A program made the position numbers and the translations under genes. The notes under the pieces were generated by a model. That model made no database searches. It was given only the letters and a program-made list of their open reading frames with translations, and was not told the origin of the DNA. From contig CAUEFI010000006.1 in the NCBI GenBank assembly GCA_958477305.1, positions 97,550 to 161,549 on the forward strand: a DNA stretch of 64,000 nucleotides, in the 5' to 3' direction. This document shows positions 15,399-23,949 of the stretch, one piece after another (positions within the stretch are counted from its first letter, which is position 1; each line of letters begins with the position of its first letter). Source of the DNA: HGM12998 sp900756495 (GTDB taxonomy: Bacteria > Bacillota > Clostridia > Oscillospirales > Oscillospiraceae).

Positions 15399-15460
15399 CC
15401 CCTCTGTTCTGTGCCGCAGATGCCGGTCTGAAACAGCCCGCCTTTTCATTTATCAAATAT

Positions 15461-15520
15461 GGAGCGGGAAAAGCCTCCGATGCCGATCTGGCTGTACGGA
15501 GGCTTTTCCCGCTCCTGTTT
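15461..15520 (+). terminator. Intrinsic terminator after the AI-2E-family gene
   Basis: A 19-bp perfect stem beginning GGAGCGGGAAAAGCC at 15461 pairs with 15497-15515, with a 17-nt loop, followed by TGTTTTCTC. The remainder of the 15399-15624 gap shows nothing else recognisable. Confidence 0.75.
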
Positions 15521-15624
15521 TCTCTCATGGACGGGCTGTTAACGAGCCCTCGCCGACTTCGCGAAGAAGACCTCCCAGTCTGTGGACCCGCTCCATAACA
15601 CCGCCGGTTTATCTCCATATGTCA

Positions 15625-16782
15625 CTATGTCCCCAAGAGGAGCTCATATACCGCTCCCTGCGTATAGTCGATATCTGCAAAAGTTGTAAAGGGGCTCACG
15701 GAAAAACGAACTGCCCCCTGGGGGAAGGATCCCAAGGTCTGGTGGGCAGATGGGGCACAGTGGAGACCACAGCGGGTCTGAATCCCGTAGTCACGCTCTA
15801 GACGAAAGGCCAGTTCCCCATTATCCCCCCTCGTCCAGTCCACCGATACCACGCCGGTACGCCCTGCCGGATCGTCGGGTCCCAAGACCCGCAATCCATC
15901 CTCCTCCAGCTCCATCATCCGGGCCCAGAGATGGCCGGAGAGCTTTTTATAGCGCTGCCGCAGTCCTTCTCCCTCCTGCTCCAGATAATCCAGAGCAGCG
16001 GAAAGTCCATAGATACCGGGCAAGTTCAGTGTCCCAGGCTCCAGCGCATCCGGAAGATATGGCGGCATCTCCAGCGACTCGGACTGGCTGCCCGTTCCCC
16101 CTGCCGCCAGAGGCTCCATCTCAGCCCACAGTGCATCAGTCACCGCCAAACCGCCGATGCCTTGGGGGCCAAGCAGCCCCTTGTGCCCCGGAAAGGCTAG
16201 CCCGTCGATCCCCATGGCTTTCATGTCCACCGGTACCATGCCAACCGTTTGCGCACCGTCCACCAGGAACAGGATGCCCCGTTCCCTGCAAATTCTTCCT
16301 ACCTCGCCCACCGGCATAAGCCCTCCGGAGACGTTGGAGGCGTGGGTGAGGACTACCGCCCTGGTCTCGCTCCCCAAACAGGCGGGAACTTCCTCCAGCA
16401 ACAGGCGGCCCCGCTCGTCACAGGGAAGATAATCAATCTTCACCCCCTGCTTTTCCAGCTGCTTCAGGGGCCGCAGAACAGCGTTGTGCTCCATGGGGGA
16501 GACTGCCACCCGATCTCCGGACCGCAGCAGTCCCTTGAGCAGCATATTCAATCCCCATGTGGCTCCAGGTGTAAAAATCAGGTTGCGCGGTCCCGGACCT
16601 CCCAACAGTCCGGACAGGCGCTCCCGGATTTCCAGCAGCTTTCCGGCCGCTTCATAGGCGGGTGCATAGCTACCCCGACTCACGTTGCAGCCTACCTTTT
16701 CGATATAAGCAGCCATAGCCTCTCCCACACCGGGGGCCTTAGGGAAGGAGGTGGCCCCATTATCCAGATAGACAGTCTTCAT
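15625..16782 (-). CDS. Class-V aminotransferase, cysteine-desulfurase-like
   Basis: This 385-aa PLP enzyme belongs to the group annotated as 'cysteine desulfurase family' (related to SufS/CsdA but distinct from the iscS at 11776). It starts MKTVYLDNGATSFPKAP. The PLP lysine is in FPGHKGLLGPQGIGGL (about 198-213). The cysteine region is RCGLHCAPSAHQTLG near residue 338. No SUF scaffold genes are adjacent, so it may supply sulfur or selenium to another process; that is inference. The start is ATG 16782 behind AAAGGAAG. It lies 16 bp downstream of the deacetylase-like gene, so the two may be cotranscribed. Confidence 0.82.
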   Translation of the reverse strand: MKTVYLDNGATSFPKAPGVGEAMAAYIEKVGCNVSRGSYAPAYEAAGKLLEIRERLSGLLGGPGPRNLIFTPGATWGLNMLLKGLLRSGDRVAVSPMEHNAVLRPLKQLEKQGVKIDYLPCDERGRLLLEEVPACLGSETRAVVLTHASNVSGGLMPVGEVGRICRERGILFLVDGAQTVGMVPVDMKAMGIDGLAFPGHKGLLGPQGIGGLAVTDALWAEMEPLAAGGTGSQSESLEMPPYLPDALEPGTLNLPGIYGLSAALDYLEQEGEGLRQRYKKLSGHLWARMMELEEDGLRVLGPDDPAGRTGVVSVDWTRGDNGELAFRLERDYGIQTRCGLHCAPSAHQTLGSFPQGAVRFSVSPFTTFADIDYTQGAVYELLLGT

Positions 16783-16798
16783 CCTCGCCTCTTCCTTT

Positions 16799-17974
16799 CT
16801 ATAAGGCAGTCTCTACCGGCACACGCAGGCTGTACGCCTCCTCCCGCAGTTCCGACAGGATCCGCGGCAGAGCTCCGGCGGCAACCGCGCTGTCGTCCAT
16901 CAGGACCCGGGCCCGGCTGCGCTTAAGCGCGACCGTTTGAATCACTCCATAGGCAAGTGTGGATTGGCTCTCCCCCTCCAGAGGGACGCCGTCCACATTG
17001 GTTCTCCAGCAGGTCCACCCCGCTTCATTTAATGCGGTCAGCACGGCCTCGTCCTCCGTCTCTGCCAGAACCAGGTGGGTGCGCAGGCGGGCGGCCGCCT
17101 CCAGCAGCCGGGTTCCCTCTGCCAGCTCGGCCAGAGCTTCCTCGCCCGTAGCCGCATCTGTAATCAGCCCGATCGTGTGACCCATCCCTGTTAAACGCCG
17201 GATCCAAGCGGCATTTTCCGCCACCTCCTCCGGGCAGAACAGGAAAAGGCCCGAAGTCCCGGAGTGCTCCAGTGCGCTGGCAATCCCCTCCAGCCCCGTT
17301 CCCGTACCGCAACGGAAGGCAAAAAAGACCTGTACCCCGCGTTTATCGGCCGGATCGCCGGAATAAGTAGGAGCAGGACTGGTGCTGGGCGCTGCGGAAG
17401 TGCCGGAAGAGGGGCTCGAGGAAGTCAGGCTCTGGAGATACTCGTTGTAGCGTCTGCGCATTAAATCTGCCGCCGAGCTTACAAATTTATCCCCCTTGTT
17501 ATACTCCTGCCCGTTGGTGATTCGGACCAGTGTCCCATATTGGGTCGGCGTCAGGGTATACGTCAGCCCAAAATAGTTGCATACCGCACTGGCAGGGATG
17601 TAAACCCGGCTGTTGCGGATGATGGCCCGCATGTTCTGTGGCGTCTCGTCCCGATCCACACAGGTATTGGCATTCAGGTCAAACTTGAGCAGACCGTTGA
17701 GACTGTACACCGTCACTGTGTATTGGGTGCTGGTCCGGGACTGGCTGGCATATACCCCCAAATCTACCTCGGTTACATTTTTATCAAATACTGTAAAGGG
17801 CACATAGATAATCCCGCCCACCTCAATCGGAGTAATGGCGGCCGAGGGAGGCGGCAGCGCGTCGTTGACTGAAAGCTGGTAAAAGGTTGGGATCTGCTGG
17901 GACGCCCCCGCCCAAGCGCACAGCCCTCCTGTCAGCAGTAAAGCGGCGCACACCGCCGCGAGAATCCGTCTCAT
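16799..17974 (-). CDS. Secreted protein: copper-amine-oxidase-N-like domain plus polysaccharide-deacetylase-like domain
   Basis: The 391-aa product has a signal peptide (MRRILAAVCAALLLTGGL, residues 1-18, cleavage near AGA-SQQ). A stalk domain at about 40-170 resembles the N-terminal domain of copper amine oxidase-like wall proteins (GGIIYVPFTVFD, YIPASAVCNYFGL). A Ser/Pro linker follows at about 190-215. The C-terminal part (VQVFFAFRCGTGTGLEGI ..., MGHTIGLITD) resembles the NodB deacetylase fold but lacks a clear HxxxH metal pair, so it is probably inactive or divergent. The start at 17974 is chosen because the open frame further upstream runs into a palindromic repeat, and a signal peptide begins here. 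Confidence 0.7.
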   Translation of the reverse strand: MRRILAAVCAALLLTGGLCAWAGASQQIPTFYQLSVNDALPPPSAAITPIEVGGIIYVPFTVFDKNVTEVDLGVYASQSRTSTQYTVTVYSLNGLLKFDLNANTCVDRDETPQNMRAIIRNSRVYIPASAVCNYFGLTYTLTPTQYGTLVRITNGQEYNKGDKFVSSAADLMRRRYNEYLQSLTSSSPSSGTSAAPSTSPAPTYSGDPADKRGVQVFFAFRCGTGTGLEGIASALEHSGTSGLFLFCPEEVAENAAWIRRLTGMGHTIGLITDAATGEEALAELAEGTRLLEAAARLRTHLVLAETEDEAVLTALNEAGWTCWRTNVDGVPLEGESQSTLAYGVIQTVALKRSRARVLMDDSAVAAGALPRILSELREEAYSLRVPVETAL

Positions 17975-17999
17975 CGCCTCAGCCCCCTCTCCAGCTACT

Positions 18000-18162
18000 A
18001 GACCTTGTTTGAAAAATGTCAGAACGCCCAAACGGTGGATCTTTTTCCACCATACTGCGTTAAAAATTCTTGAAATACACAACGTATTCCTGCGAATTTT
18101 TGCCTTGTCCGGCGGAAAAATCTCTCGCCGTTGGCCATTCCGCCAATCTTCAAACAAGGCCT
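18000..18162. repeat. 163-bp palindromic repeat element (MITE-like)
   Basis: Terminal inverted repeats AGaCCTTGTTTGAA (18000-18013) and AGgCCTTGTTTGAA (complement of 18149-18162) enclose further dyads. These are GGTGGA/TCCACC near 18035-18051, AAAAATTC/GAATTTTT and GGCGGAA/TTCCGCC. The whole unit could fold into one multi-branched structure. It encodes no protein on its own, although an open frame crosses it on the minus strand. The rest of the 17975-18332 gap contains only the malic enzyme promoter. Confidence 0.75.
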
Positions 18163-18231
18163 AAACCCTGAAGCACGCTTATGTTATCTGTATCATAACA
18201 CATTCCTTTCCGCCGGTAAAGTGGCAAACCC

Positions 18232-18260
18232 TTGCGCCTCCGGGCCCGTCATAGTATAAT
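18232..18260 (+). promoter_or_regulatory. Promoter of the malic enzyme gene
   Basis: TTGCGC (18232-18237) and a consensus TATAAT (18255-18260) are 17 bp apart. Confidence 0.6.
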
Positions 18261-18332
18261 GAGACCGCCGGCAGGACACACACTGAACCGCCGGCAGCTC
18301 CAATACTCCAATGAGAGAAAAGAGGATTATAT

Positions 18333-19502
18333 ATGGATTATGCTGCGGAATCGTTAAAGCTTCACTATCAGTGGCGCGGCAAACTGGAAACTGTCCCCAA
18401 AATGAAGGTGGACAGCAAAGATGCCCTCTCCCTGGCGTATACCCCCGGGGTGGCCCAACCCTGTCTGGAGATCCAGCGGGATCCGGCCAAGAGCTATGAG
18501 CTCACCGGCCGCTGGAACACAGTGGCGGTGGTCACCGACGGCTCCGCGGTGCTGGGTCTGGGAGATATCGGTCCCGAGGCCGGGATGCCCGTCATGGAGG
18601 GCAAGTGTGTCCTTTTCAAGGCTTTCGGTGGCGTGGATGCCGTCCCGCTGTGTATCCGCAGCAAGGACGTGGACGAAATTGTAGACACGGTAGCGCTCCT
18701 CGCCGGCTCCTTCGGCGGGATCAATCTGGAGGATATTGCCGCCCCACGGTGCTTTGCCATTGAACGCAAGCTCAAGGAGCGCTGCGATATTCCCATCTTC
18801 CACGACGACCAGCATGGTACAGCTATCATTGTAGCTGCTGCCCTCACCAACGCCCTCAAGTTGGTAGGCAAAAACATCGAGGATGTGACCGCTGTATTCT
18901 CCGGCGCTGGTGCGGCGGGCACCGCCATTTTCCGCCTTTTAAAGGTCATGGGCCTGAAGGATGCCATCATCTGCGACCGCAGGGGCGCCATTTGCCGGGA
19001 TCGCACCGATCTGAACGCCGAAAAGGCCGACCTGGCCGCCGTTTCCAACGCCTCCAATCAGAGCGGGACTCTGGCCGATGTAATGCGCGGGGCCGACGTC
19101 TTTATCGGGGTGTCCTCTCCCGGTATTGTCACCGCTGATATGGTGCGCTCCATGGCCAGAGATCCCATTCTCTTTCCCATGGCGAACCCGGTGCCCGAGA
19201 TCATGCCCGACCTGGCCCGGCAGGCTGGCGCCGCTGTGGTAGGCACCGGCCGCAGCGACTTCCCCAATCAGATCAACAACGTGCTGGCCTTTCCAGGCGT
19301 TTTCCGCGGCGCCTTTGACGTACGCGCCAGCGATATCAACGACGCCATAAAGCTGGCCGCCGCCGAGGCGCTGGCCGGACTGGTGGGCGATGACCTGTCC
19401 GCCGATTATATCGTCCCCGCCGCTTTTGACCCAAGGGTATGCCCTGCCGTAGCCGCAGCAGTGGCCCAAGCCGCCCGGGCGTCCGGCGTGGCGCGGATTT
19501 AA
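18333..19502 (+). CDS. NAD(P)-dependent malic enzyme
   Basis: This enzyme oxidatively decarboxylates malate to pyruvate in the cytoplasm. At 389 aa it is the short bacterial form without a phosphotransacetylase domain. It shows the N-terminal YTPGVAQPCLEI motif (about 34-45), NLEDIAAPRCFAIER with metal ligands, the FHDDQHGTAIIVAAAL region, Rossmann FSGAGAAGTAIFRLL and FPMANPVPEIMPD. The start is ATG 18333 behind AGAGGA. Cofactor preference cannot be read with confidence. It appears monocistronic. Confidence 0.93.
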   Translation: MDYAAESLKLHYQWRGKLETVPKMKVDSKDALSLAYTPGVAQPCLEIQRDPAKSYELTGRWNTVAVVTDGSAVLGLGDIGPEAGMPVMEGKCVLFKAFGGVDAVPLCIRSKDVDEIVDTVALLAGSFGGINLEDIAAPRCFAIERKLKERCDIPIFHDDQHGTAIIVAAALTNALKLVGKNIEDVTAVFSGAGAAGTAIFRLLKVMGLKDAIICDRRGAICRDRTDLNAEKADLAAVSNASNQSGTLADVMRGADVFIGVSSPGIVTADMVRSMARDPILFPMANPVPEIMPDLARQAGAAVVGTGRSDFPNQINNVLAFPGVFRGAFDVRASDINDAIKLAAAEALAGLVGDDLSADYIVPAAFDPRVCPAVAAAVAQAARASGVARI

Positions 19503-19586
19503 TCCATTTTTAATATGTCCTAAAAGCCTTTTTTCTCCCTGAGGGCTATACTGAAGGCAACAATACCGGTAAAGGGTGTGACGGCC

Positions 19587-20192
19587 GTGGCGGTAACACT
19601 GGAGCAGGTGGAGCGCCTGCGGGAGAGGGCAGACATTTCCTATGAGGAGGCCAAGACCCTGTTGGAGCAGTGCGGCGGGGATCTGCTGGAGGCGTTGATC
19701 CTTTTGGAGCGCAGGGGCAGTGCCACCCCCACCGGGCAAGGCGGATTTTACTCCACCCGGCCCGGCAGTGTGGAACAGAGGACAGCCGCTCTGATCCTTA
19801 CTGATGCGTCCCAGAGCAAACAGAGGGACCATCGGGAGACGTCAGGCTTTGGAGGCCAGCTCAGAGAGCTGCTTCTGGCCTTTCTGAATCTGCTGCGCCA
19901 CAGCCTTGCCAACCAATTTGAGGTCTGGCGGGGCGGAGAGCAGCTTACCTCTATCCCCATCCTGATTCTGATCATTCTGCTTATTGTTGCTTTCTGGATC
20001 GTGGTTCCTCTGCTCATCGTAGCTCTTTTCTTTGGATGCCAGTACCGCTTTTCCGGCCCTGATATGAACAGAGAGAAAGCCAACGAAGTCATGGATAAAG
20101 TCTCCCATTCTGTAGGCCGCATGGTCGATCAGGTAAAAGTGGGGGTCCGCAGGTGCGCCGCCAGGGAAAAGGAGAAGCACAAAAAATCATAA
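19587..20192 (+). CDS. DUF4342-type UBA-like small membrane protein
   Basis: The 201-aa product has an N-terminal UBA-like helical domain (residues 1-45: VTLEQVERLRERADISYEEA) typical of DUF4342. A linker, a hydrophobic segment (about 130-152, ILILIILLIVAFWIVVPLLI) and a basic tail follow. GTG 19587 is preferred to GTG 19578 because AAAGGG at 19571 is 10 bases before the former. It lies 12 bp upstream of the response regulator, suggesting cotranscription with the two-component genes. The role of the family is unknown; the domain resembles the N-terminus of elongation factor Ts. Confidence 0.72.
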   Translation: MAVTLEQVERLRERADISYEEAKTLLEQCGGDLLEALILLERRGSATPTGQGGFYSTRPGSVEQRTAALILTDASQSKQRDHRETSGFGGQLRELLLAFLNLLRHSLANQFEVWRGGEQLTSIPILILIILLIVAFWIVVPLLIVALFFGCQYRFSGPDMNREKANEVMDKVSHSVGRMVDQVKVGVRRCAAREKEKHKKS

Positions 20193-20204
20193 GGGGGCGG
20201 CCCT

Positions 20205-20891
20205 ATGCCCGAAAAGATACTTCTGGTAGAAGATGAAGAAAAGCTCGCCCGAATGGTGGAACTGGAGCTCCAGTATGAAGGCTATGGTGTGGAAAAAGCC
20301 TTTGACGGCCGTTCCGGGCTGGAGAGAGCTCTGACAGGCGGCTTCGATCTGGTGCTCTTGGACATCATGCTCCCCGCTCTCTCCGGTATGGAGGTTCTGC
20401 GCCGGCTGCGAAGGGAAAGTCAGATCCCTGTTATTATGCTCACTGCCCGGGATACCGTCGTCGACAAAGTCTCCGGCCTTGACATGGGAGCAGATGACTA
20501 TATCACCAAGCCCTTTGCCATCGAGGAGCTGTTGGCCCGTATCCGCGCCGCCCTGCGCAAGCGCCCTGCCAGGACAGGCGCCCGGCAGGAGGGGCTTCTC
20601 ACAGCCGGCCCCCTGGTGATGGATCCCGATCGGCACGAGGTCACCGTCCGAGGCGATACAGTGGAGCTCACCCGCCGGGAGTTCGACCTGCTCCGCTATC
20701 TCTTGGAAAACAAAGAGAAGGTTATCTCCCGGGAGTCTCTGCTGGACCATGTGTGGGGCTTTGACTTTGTGGGGGAGACCAATGCGGTAGATGTGTATAT
20801 CCGCTTCCTCCGCTCCAAAATTGACGAGCATTTTGACATCAAGCTCATCCATACCGTCCGCGGCGTCGGGTATGTCATCCGGGAGGACTGA
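20205..20891 (+). CDS. OmpR/PhoB-family response regulator
   Basis: This 228-aa cytoplasmic transcription factor has a receiver domain at 1-115 (acidic residues EDEE at 9-12, phospho-Asp in LVLLDIMLP at about 53, IMLTARD, ITKPF). A winged-helix DNA-binding domain follows at about 130-227 (LTRREFDLLRYLLENKEKV ..., HTVRGVGYVIRED). It forms a pair with the histidine kinase at 21507, with a flavodoxin-like gene between them. The start is ATG 20205 behind AAGGGGG. Confidence 0.93.
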   Translation: MPEKILLVEDEEKLARMVELELQYEGYGVEKAFDGRSGLERALTGGFDLVLLDIMLPALSGMEVLRRLRRESQIPVIMLTARDTVVDKVSGLDMGADDYITKPFAIEELLARIRAALRKRPARTGARQEGLLTAGPLVMDPDRHEVTVRGDTVELTRREFDLLRYLLENKEKVISRESLLDHVWGFDFVGETNAVDVYIRFLRSKIDEHFDIKLIHTVRGVGYVIRED

Positions 20892-20895
20892 GCTC

Positions 20896-21390
20896 ATGAA
20901 AGTCTCTGCCATCATTTATACCAGCAATACCGGCTTTACCCGGCGTTATGCCCAAATGCTGGGAGAAGCGCTTCATCTCCCCCTTTACCGGCTGGAGGAG
21001 GCCGGGAGAAAGGTGTCCAAAGGCGCTCCCGTCCTTTATCTGGGCTGGCTGTGTGCCGGTGGACTGAAAGGATTTAAAAAAGCCCGGCGCCGCTGGTGCG
21101 TCCGGGCGGTCTGCGCTGTGGGCATGACCCCGAAAGACCAGTTTGACTCCGCCAAACTGGCGATCAAGCTGGGTCTGGACGAGACCCTGCTTTTCTATCT
21201 ACGGGGTGGATATGCCCCGGCACAGCTCACAGGTTTTTACAAGCTGGTCATGGCCCCCTTGTCCAGGGCTGTCGCCAGGGCCCCCGCTGCGACCGATGCC
21301 GAGCGCGCCATGCGGGACGCCTTTGCTCACGGGGGAGACTGGGTCTCCATGGGCTCTCTTCAGCCCGTTGTGGATTGGCTGGCGCAATAA
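20896..21390 (+). CDS. Flavodoxin-like domain protein inside a two-component operon
   Basis: The 164-aa protein begins MKVSAIIYTSNTGFTRRYAQ, a flavodoxin phosphate-binding loop (TSNTGFTRRYA). It continues with VLYLGWLCAGGLKGFKKARR, like short flavodoxin-domain proteins of Clostridia. The start is ATG 20896, four bases after the response-regulator stop and behind GGGAGG, so translation is probably coupled. It has no ferredoxin part. Placement between a regulator and its kinase suggests a redox link to the signal, which is inference. Confidence 0.75.
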   Translation: MKVSAIIYTSNTGFTRRYAQMLGEALHLPLYRLEEAGRKVSKGAPVLYLGWLCAGGLKGFKKARRRWCVRAVCAVGMTPKDQFDSAKLAIKLGLDETLLFYLRGGYAPAQLTGFYKLVMAPLSRAVARAPAATDAERAMRDAFAHGGDWVSMGSLQPVVDWLAQ

Positions 21391-21421
21391 AAGCCGCATC
21401 TCTGAAACGGAGGGCAGGCGT

Positions 21422-21502
21422 ATGTATCCCTGCGCAGAATGCCTTACCGCTGAGGCAGACCGTTTTCACCAGGCAGGGCAGTCCGCAGTTGAACCGAGGT
21501 GA
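21422..21502 (+). CDS. Possible 26-aa ORF between the flavodoxin-like gene and the kinase gene
   Basis: ATG 21422 lies seven bases after GGAGGG (21409-21414) and opens MYPCAECLTAEADRFHQAGQ plus six residues. It ends TGA within the ribosome-binding site of the kinase gene. The CAEC pair could bind metal. It might also serve only for translational coupling. No homolog is recognised. Confidence 0.3.
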   Translation: MYPCAECLTAEADRFHQAGQSAVEPR

Positions 21503-21506
21503 CACC

Positions 21507-22991
21507 ATGTCTCAAAAGCCAAACCGTCCGCCGGGCCGGATCAAGTCGTCTATTGTCCTGCGGCTGAACACCCGGCTCTTTTTTCGCCTTCTGGGTATCT
21601 ACTTCTGCATGGATCTCCTCCTCTCGTTTCTCTTCCTCGGCGGCGTCTTTATCTGGTCGGAACACCGGTGCGAGGAGATCACATCGCTGGTCTCAGAGCG
21701 GGGCGTTCCCTCGGCGGAGGCCACTGCGTGGATGAATGCAGGAGAATATGTTGTCACCTCCGGCGGAGCGGGCGATGACCCGGGGTGGGCCCTTCCGGCG
21801 TGGTTTCCCTCCCCGGCCGCCACTGCCGAGGGGCTCCGCTGGTTCCATCCCGGCGACATGGATCTCTTTTTCTTGGTCACCTTTCGCTCAGGAGGCAATA
21901 CAGAATTCATTTTGGAAATGCCCAATGGCGGGACTCCCTATACTGTCCGTCTGGACCTTTCGGCCCCAGTGACCTTCCTTGTATATGCCTCCCGTATTCT
22001 ATTGATCTGTCAGCTGTTAAGCCTCATTTCCAATCTCTTTAAAAATGCAGGCACCATTAAAAAGGTCCTGCGGCCCATTCAGGATCTGGCGGCAGCGGCG
22101 GCCAAGCTCAATACGGTCTCTGGAATGTCTCCAGAAGAACTCCAGACCTTGGCAGGCAAGCTGGATCAAATTAACGCCACTCACCTGGATACCCGTATTT
22201 CGGTACCCGGTACTCAGAAAGAGCTGCAGACGCTGGCCCAGGCCATCAACGCCATGCTGGACCGAATTAATGAGGCCTATCGCTCTCAAATGCGCTTTGT
22301 CTCTGACGCCAGTCATGAGCTGCGTACCCCTATTGCGGTCATACAGGGCTATGCCAACCTTCTCAACCGCTGGGGCAAGGATGACCCGGCCACCCGTCAG
22401 GAGGCCATTGACGCTATCAAGGGCGAGGCGGATGCCATGAAAGAACTGGTGGAACAGCTTCTCTTCCTGGCCCGGGGGGATAATGACTCCATGCATATTG
22501 AGATGGAGCCGTTTGACCTTACGGAGGTGGCTGCTGAGGTGCTGCGGGAAACGGAGATGATCGACCAGACGCACACCTTCTCTGCCCGTTGGGATACAGC
22601 AGTACCGGTCTGCGCCGATGTAGGCTTGATGAAGCAGGCGCTTCGCATTCTTGTCGACAATGCCATCAAGTACAGCCAATCGGGAGGCAAAATCTCCCTG
22701 ATCGCCTCTGCCGCAGGCGGAAATGCCCGCCTATCAGTTCAAGATGAGGGACAGGGAATCCGAGCTGAGGATCTTCCCCATATCTTTGATCGCTTTTACC
22801 GGACCGATGAGAGCCGAACCCGCCAAACCGGGGGCACTGGGCTTGGCCTTGCCATTGCCAAATGGATTGTGGACCGCCATGGAGGTTGGTTCGAGGTCTC
22901 CTCTTGGGAAAACGTAGGCACCCGCATGACCATCGTCTTGCCTCTGGCAGAAACGGGGAGCAATTCAGGCAGCGAAAAACAGACCGCATAG
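21507..22991 (+). CDS. Membrane histidine kinase partner of the response regulator
   Basis: The 494-aa sensor kinase has membrane helices at about residues 26-50 and 153-175 bounding an extracytoplasmic sensor of about 100 residues. A HAMP-like linker follows. HisKA has the phospho-His in SDASHELRTPIAVIQGYANL, and the ATPase domain has N box ILVDNAIKYS, G1 DEGQGI and GGTGLGLAIAKW. ATG 21507 follows GAGGTGA. In-frame codons further upstream (21375) lie in the spacer and are not supported. The sensed signal is unknown. Confidence 0.92.
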   Translation: MSQKPNRPPGRIKSSIVLRLNTRLFFRLLGIYFCMDLLLSFLFLGGVFIWSEHRCEEITSLVSERGVPSAEATAWMNAGEYVVTSGGAGDDPGWALPAWFPSPAATAEGLRWFHPGDMDLFFLVTFRSGGNTEFILEMPNGGTPYTVRLDLSAPVTFLVYASRILLICQLLSLISNLFKNAGTIKKVLRPIQDLAAAAAKLNTVSGMSPEELQTLAGKLDQINATHLDTRISVPGTQKELQTLAQAINAMLDRINEAYRSQMRFVSDASHELRTPIAVIQGYANLLNRWGKDDPATRQEAIDAIKGEADAMKELVEQLLFLARGDNDSMHIEMEPFDLTEVAAEVLRETEMIDQTHTFSARWDTAVPVCADVGLMKQALRILVDNAIKYSQSGGKISLIASAAGGNARLSVQDEGQGIRAEDLPHIFDRFYRTDESRTRQTGGTGLGLAIAKWIVDRHGGWFEVSSWENVGTRMTIVLPLAETGSNSGSEKQTA

Positions 22992-23128
22992 CCGGCAATG
23001 GGCAGTCCCACCTGGGACCGCCCATTTTTCTTCCTTATTTTTGGGGAACCTTTTTCTCCTGTTGCCGTCAAAGAAGCCGTAGCCAAAATCAGTAAGTAAC
23101 CCAACAAGGCGCCGAAAGGAGTATCCAT

Positions 23129-23857
23129 ATGAAAAAATTTCGTTTTTACGCCCTCGTTCTTACCGGAGCACTGTCCCTAACCATGCTTACAGCATGTACG
23201 AGCAACGGCGGCGAGTCTTCCCCCGCTCCGGAAACCGCTCCTCCTGTCTCCACCGCTCCTGTCGAAACTCCGGAGCCCGGCGGAGATGGTGAAACTCCTG
23301 TTCCCAGCGAGAAACCTGCACCCACCCCCTCCGAGGAGAGCACGGTGCCTGAGGAAACATGGCCCGCCGCCCCCACCCCGGAAATCCCCCAGAGTTCTCC
23401 TTCCGCAGGGCCTCAGCCTACGCCTAATCCCGAGCCTACACCCAGCCCCGAGGAGAGCGAACCTGCCGTAGGCGACCCAACCATGCTTCAAGCGATATGG
23501 AACGATATCTCCGCTCTGGACATTCCCTCCCTTTCCGACGTGGATGCCGACACACTATCCGCCCTCTACGGTATTGACAGCGCCGACCTGGAGGAGTACC
23601 TCTGTAAAATTCCCCTGATGAACGTCCAGGCCACCGAGTTCTTTATTGCCAGAGTAAAGGACGGGAAGATGTCCTCTGTGCAGGAGGCCGTGGAAAACCG
23701 CCAGGCCGATTTGGAAGCCCAGTGGTCCTCTTACCTCCCCGCCCAACTGGAATTGGTACAGAATTATCAGCTGGTCATCAACGGCAATTATATTCTCTTC
23801 GCCGTCAGTGAATATGCAGAAGAGGCGGTCGAGATTTTTAACAGCTATACAAACTGA
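23129..23857 (+). CDS. DUF4358-type lipoprotein with long Pro-rich linker
   Basis: The 242-aa precursor has a lipobox-type signal (TMLTACTSNG, Cys about 22). A Pro/Glu/Ser/Thr-rich linker follows at about 28-108 and is expected to be unstructured. The compact C-terminal domain at about 112-242 matches DUF4358: ADLEEYLCKIPLMNVQATEF, FIARVKDGKMSSVQEAV and NYILFAVSEYAEEAVEIF. DUF4358 proteins often sit next to MBOAT/DHHW pairs in Clostridia, as here. They may be surface partners of that O-acylation system. The start is ATG 23129 behind AAAGGAG. Confidence 0.8.
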   Translation: MKKFRFYALVLTGALSLTMLTACTSNGGESSPAPETAPPVSTAPVETPEPGGDGETPVPSEKPAPTPSEESTVPEETWPAAPTPEIPQSSPSAGPQPTPNPEPTPSPEESEPAVGDPTMLQAIWNDISALDIPSLSDVDADTLSALYGIDSADLEEYLCKIPLMNVQATEFFIARVKDGKMSSVQEAVENRQADLEAQWSSYLPAQLELVQNYQLVINGNYILFAVSEYAEEAVEIFNSYTN

Positions 23858-23881
23858 TCGGAATCGGATATAATACTTTCG

Positions 23882-23920
23882 CAGAGCGCCCGGCGGGGCC
23901 TTCTCGCCGGGCGCCGCTCT
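23882..23920 (+). terminator. Stem-loop after the DUF4358 lipoprotein gene
   Basis: A GC-rich stem (AGAGCG.CCCGGCG with its complement CGCCGGG.CG.CGCTCT, one bulge) follows the stop codon. It has no U-tract, so it may be a weak terminator or an mRNA end-stabilising hairpin, allowing read-through into the MBOAT gene. Confidence 0.45.
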
Positions 23921-23949
23921 GACTGCTGCATAGGATAGAGGGTGAATGT

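Noticed and set aside
17975..18157. 61-codon N-terminal extension of the deacetylase-like protein
   Set aside because: The extension is encoded by the palindromic repeat, has no ribosome-binding site, and would place the signal peptide internally.
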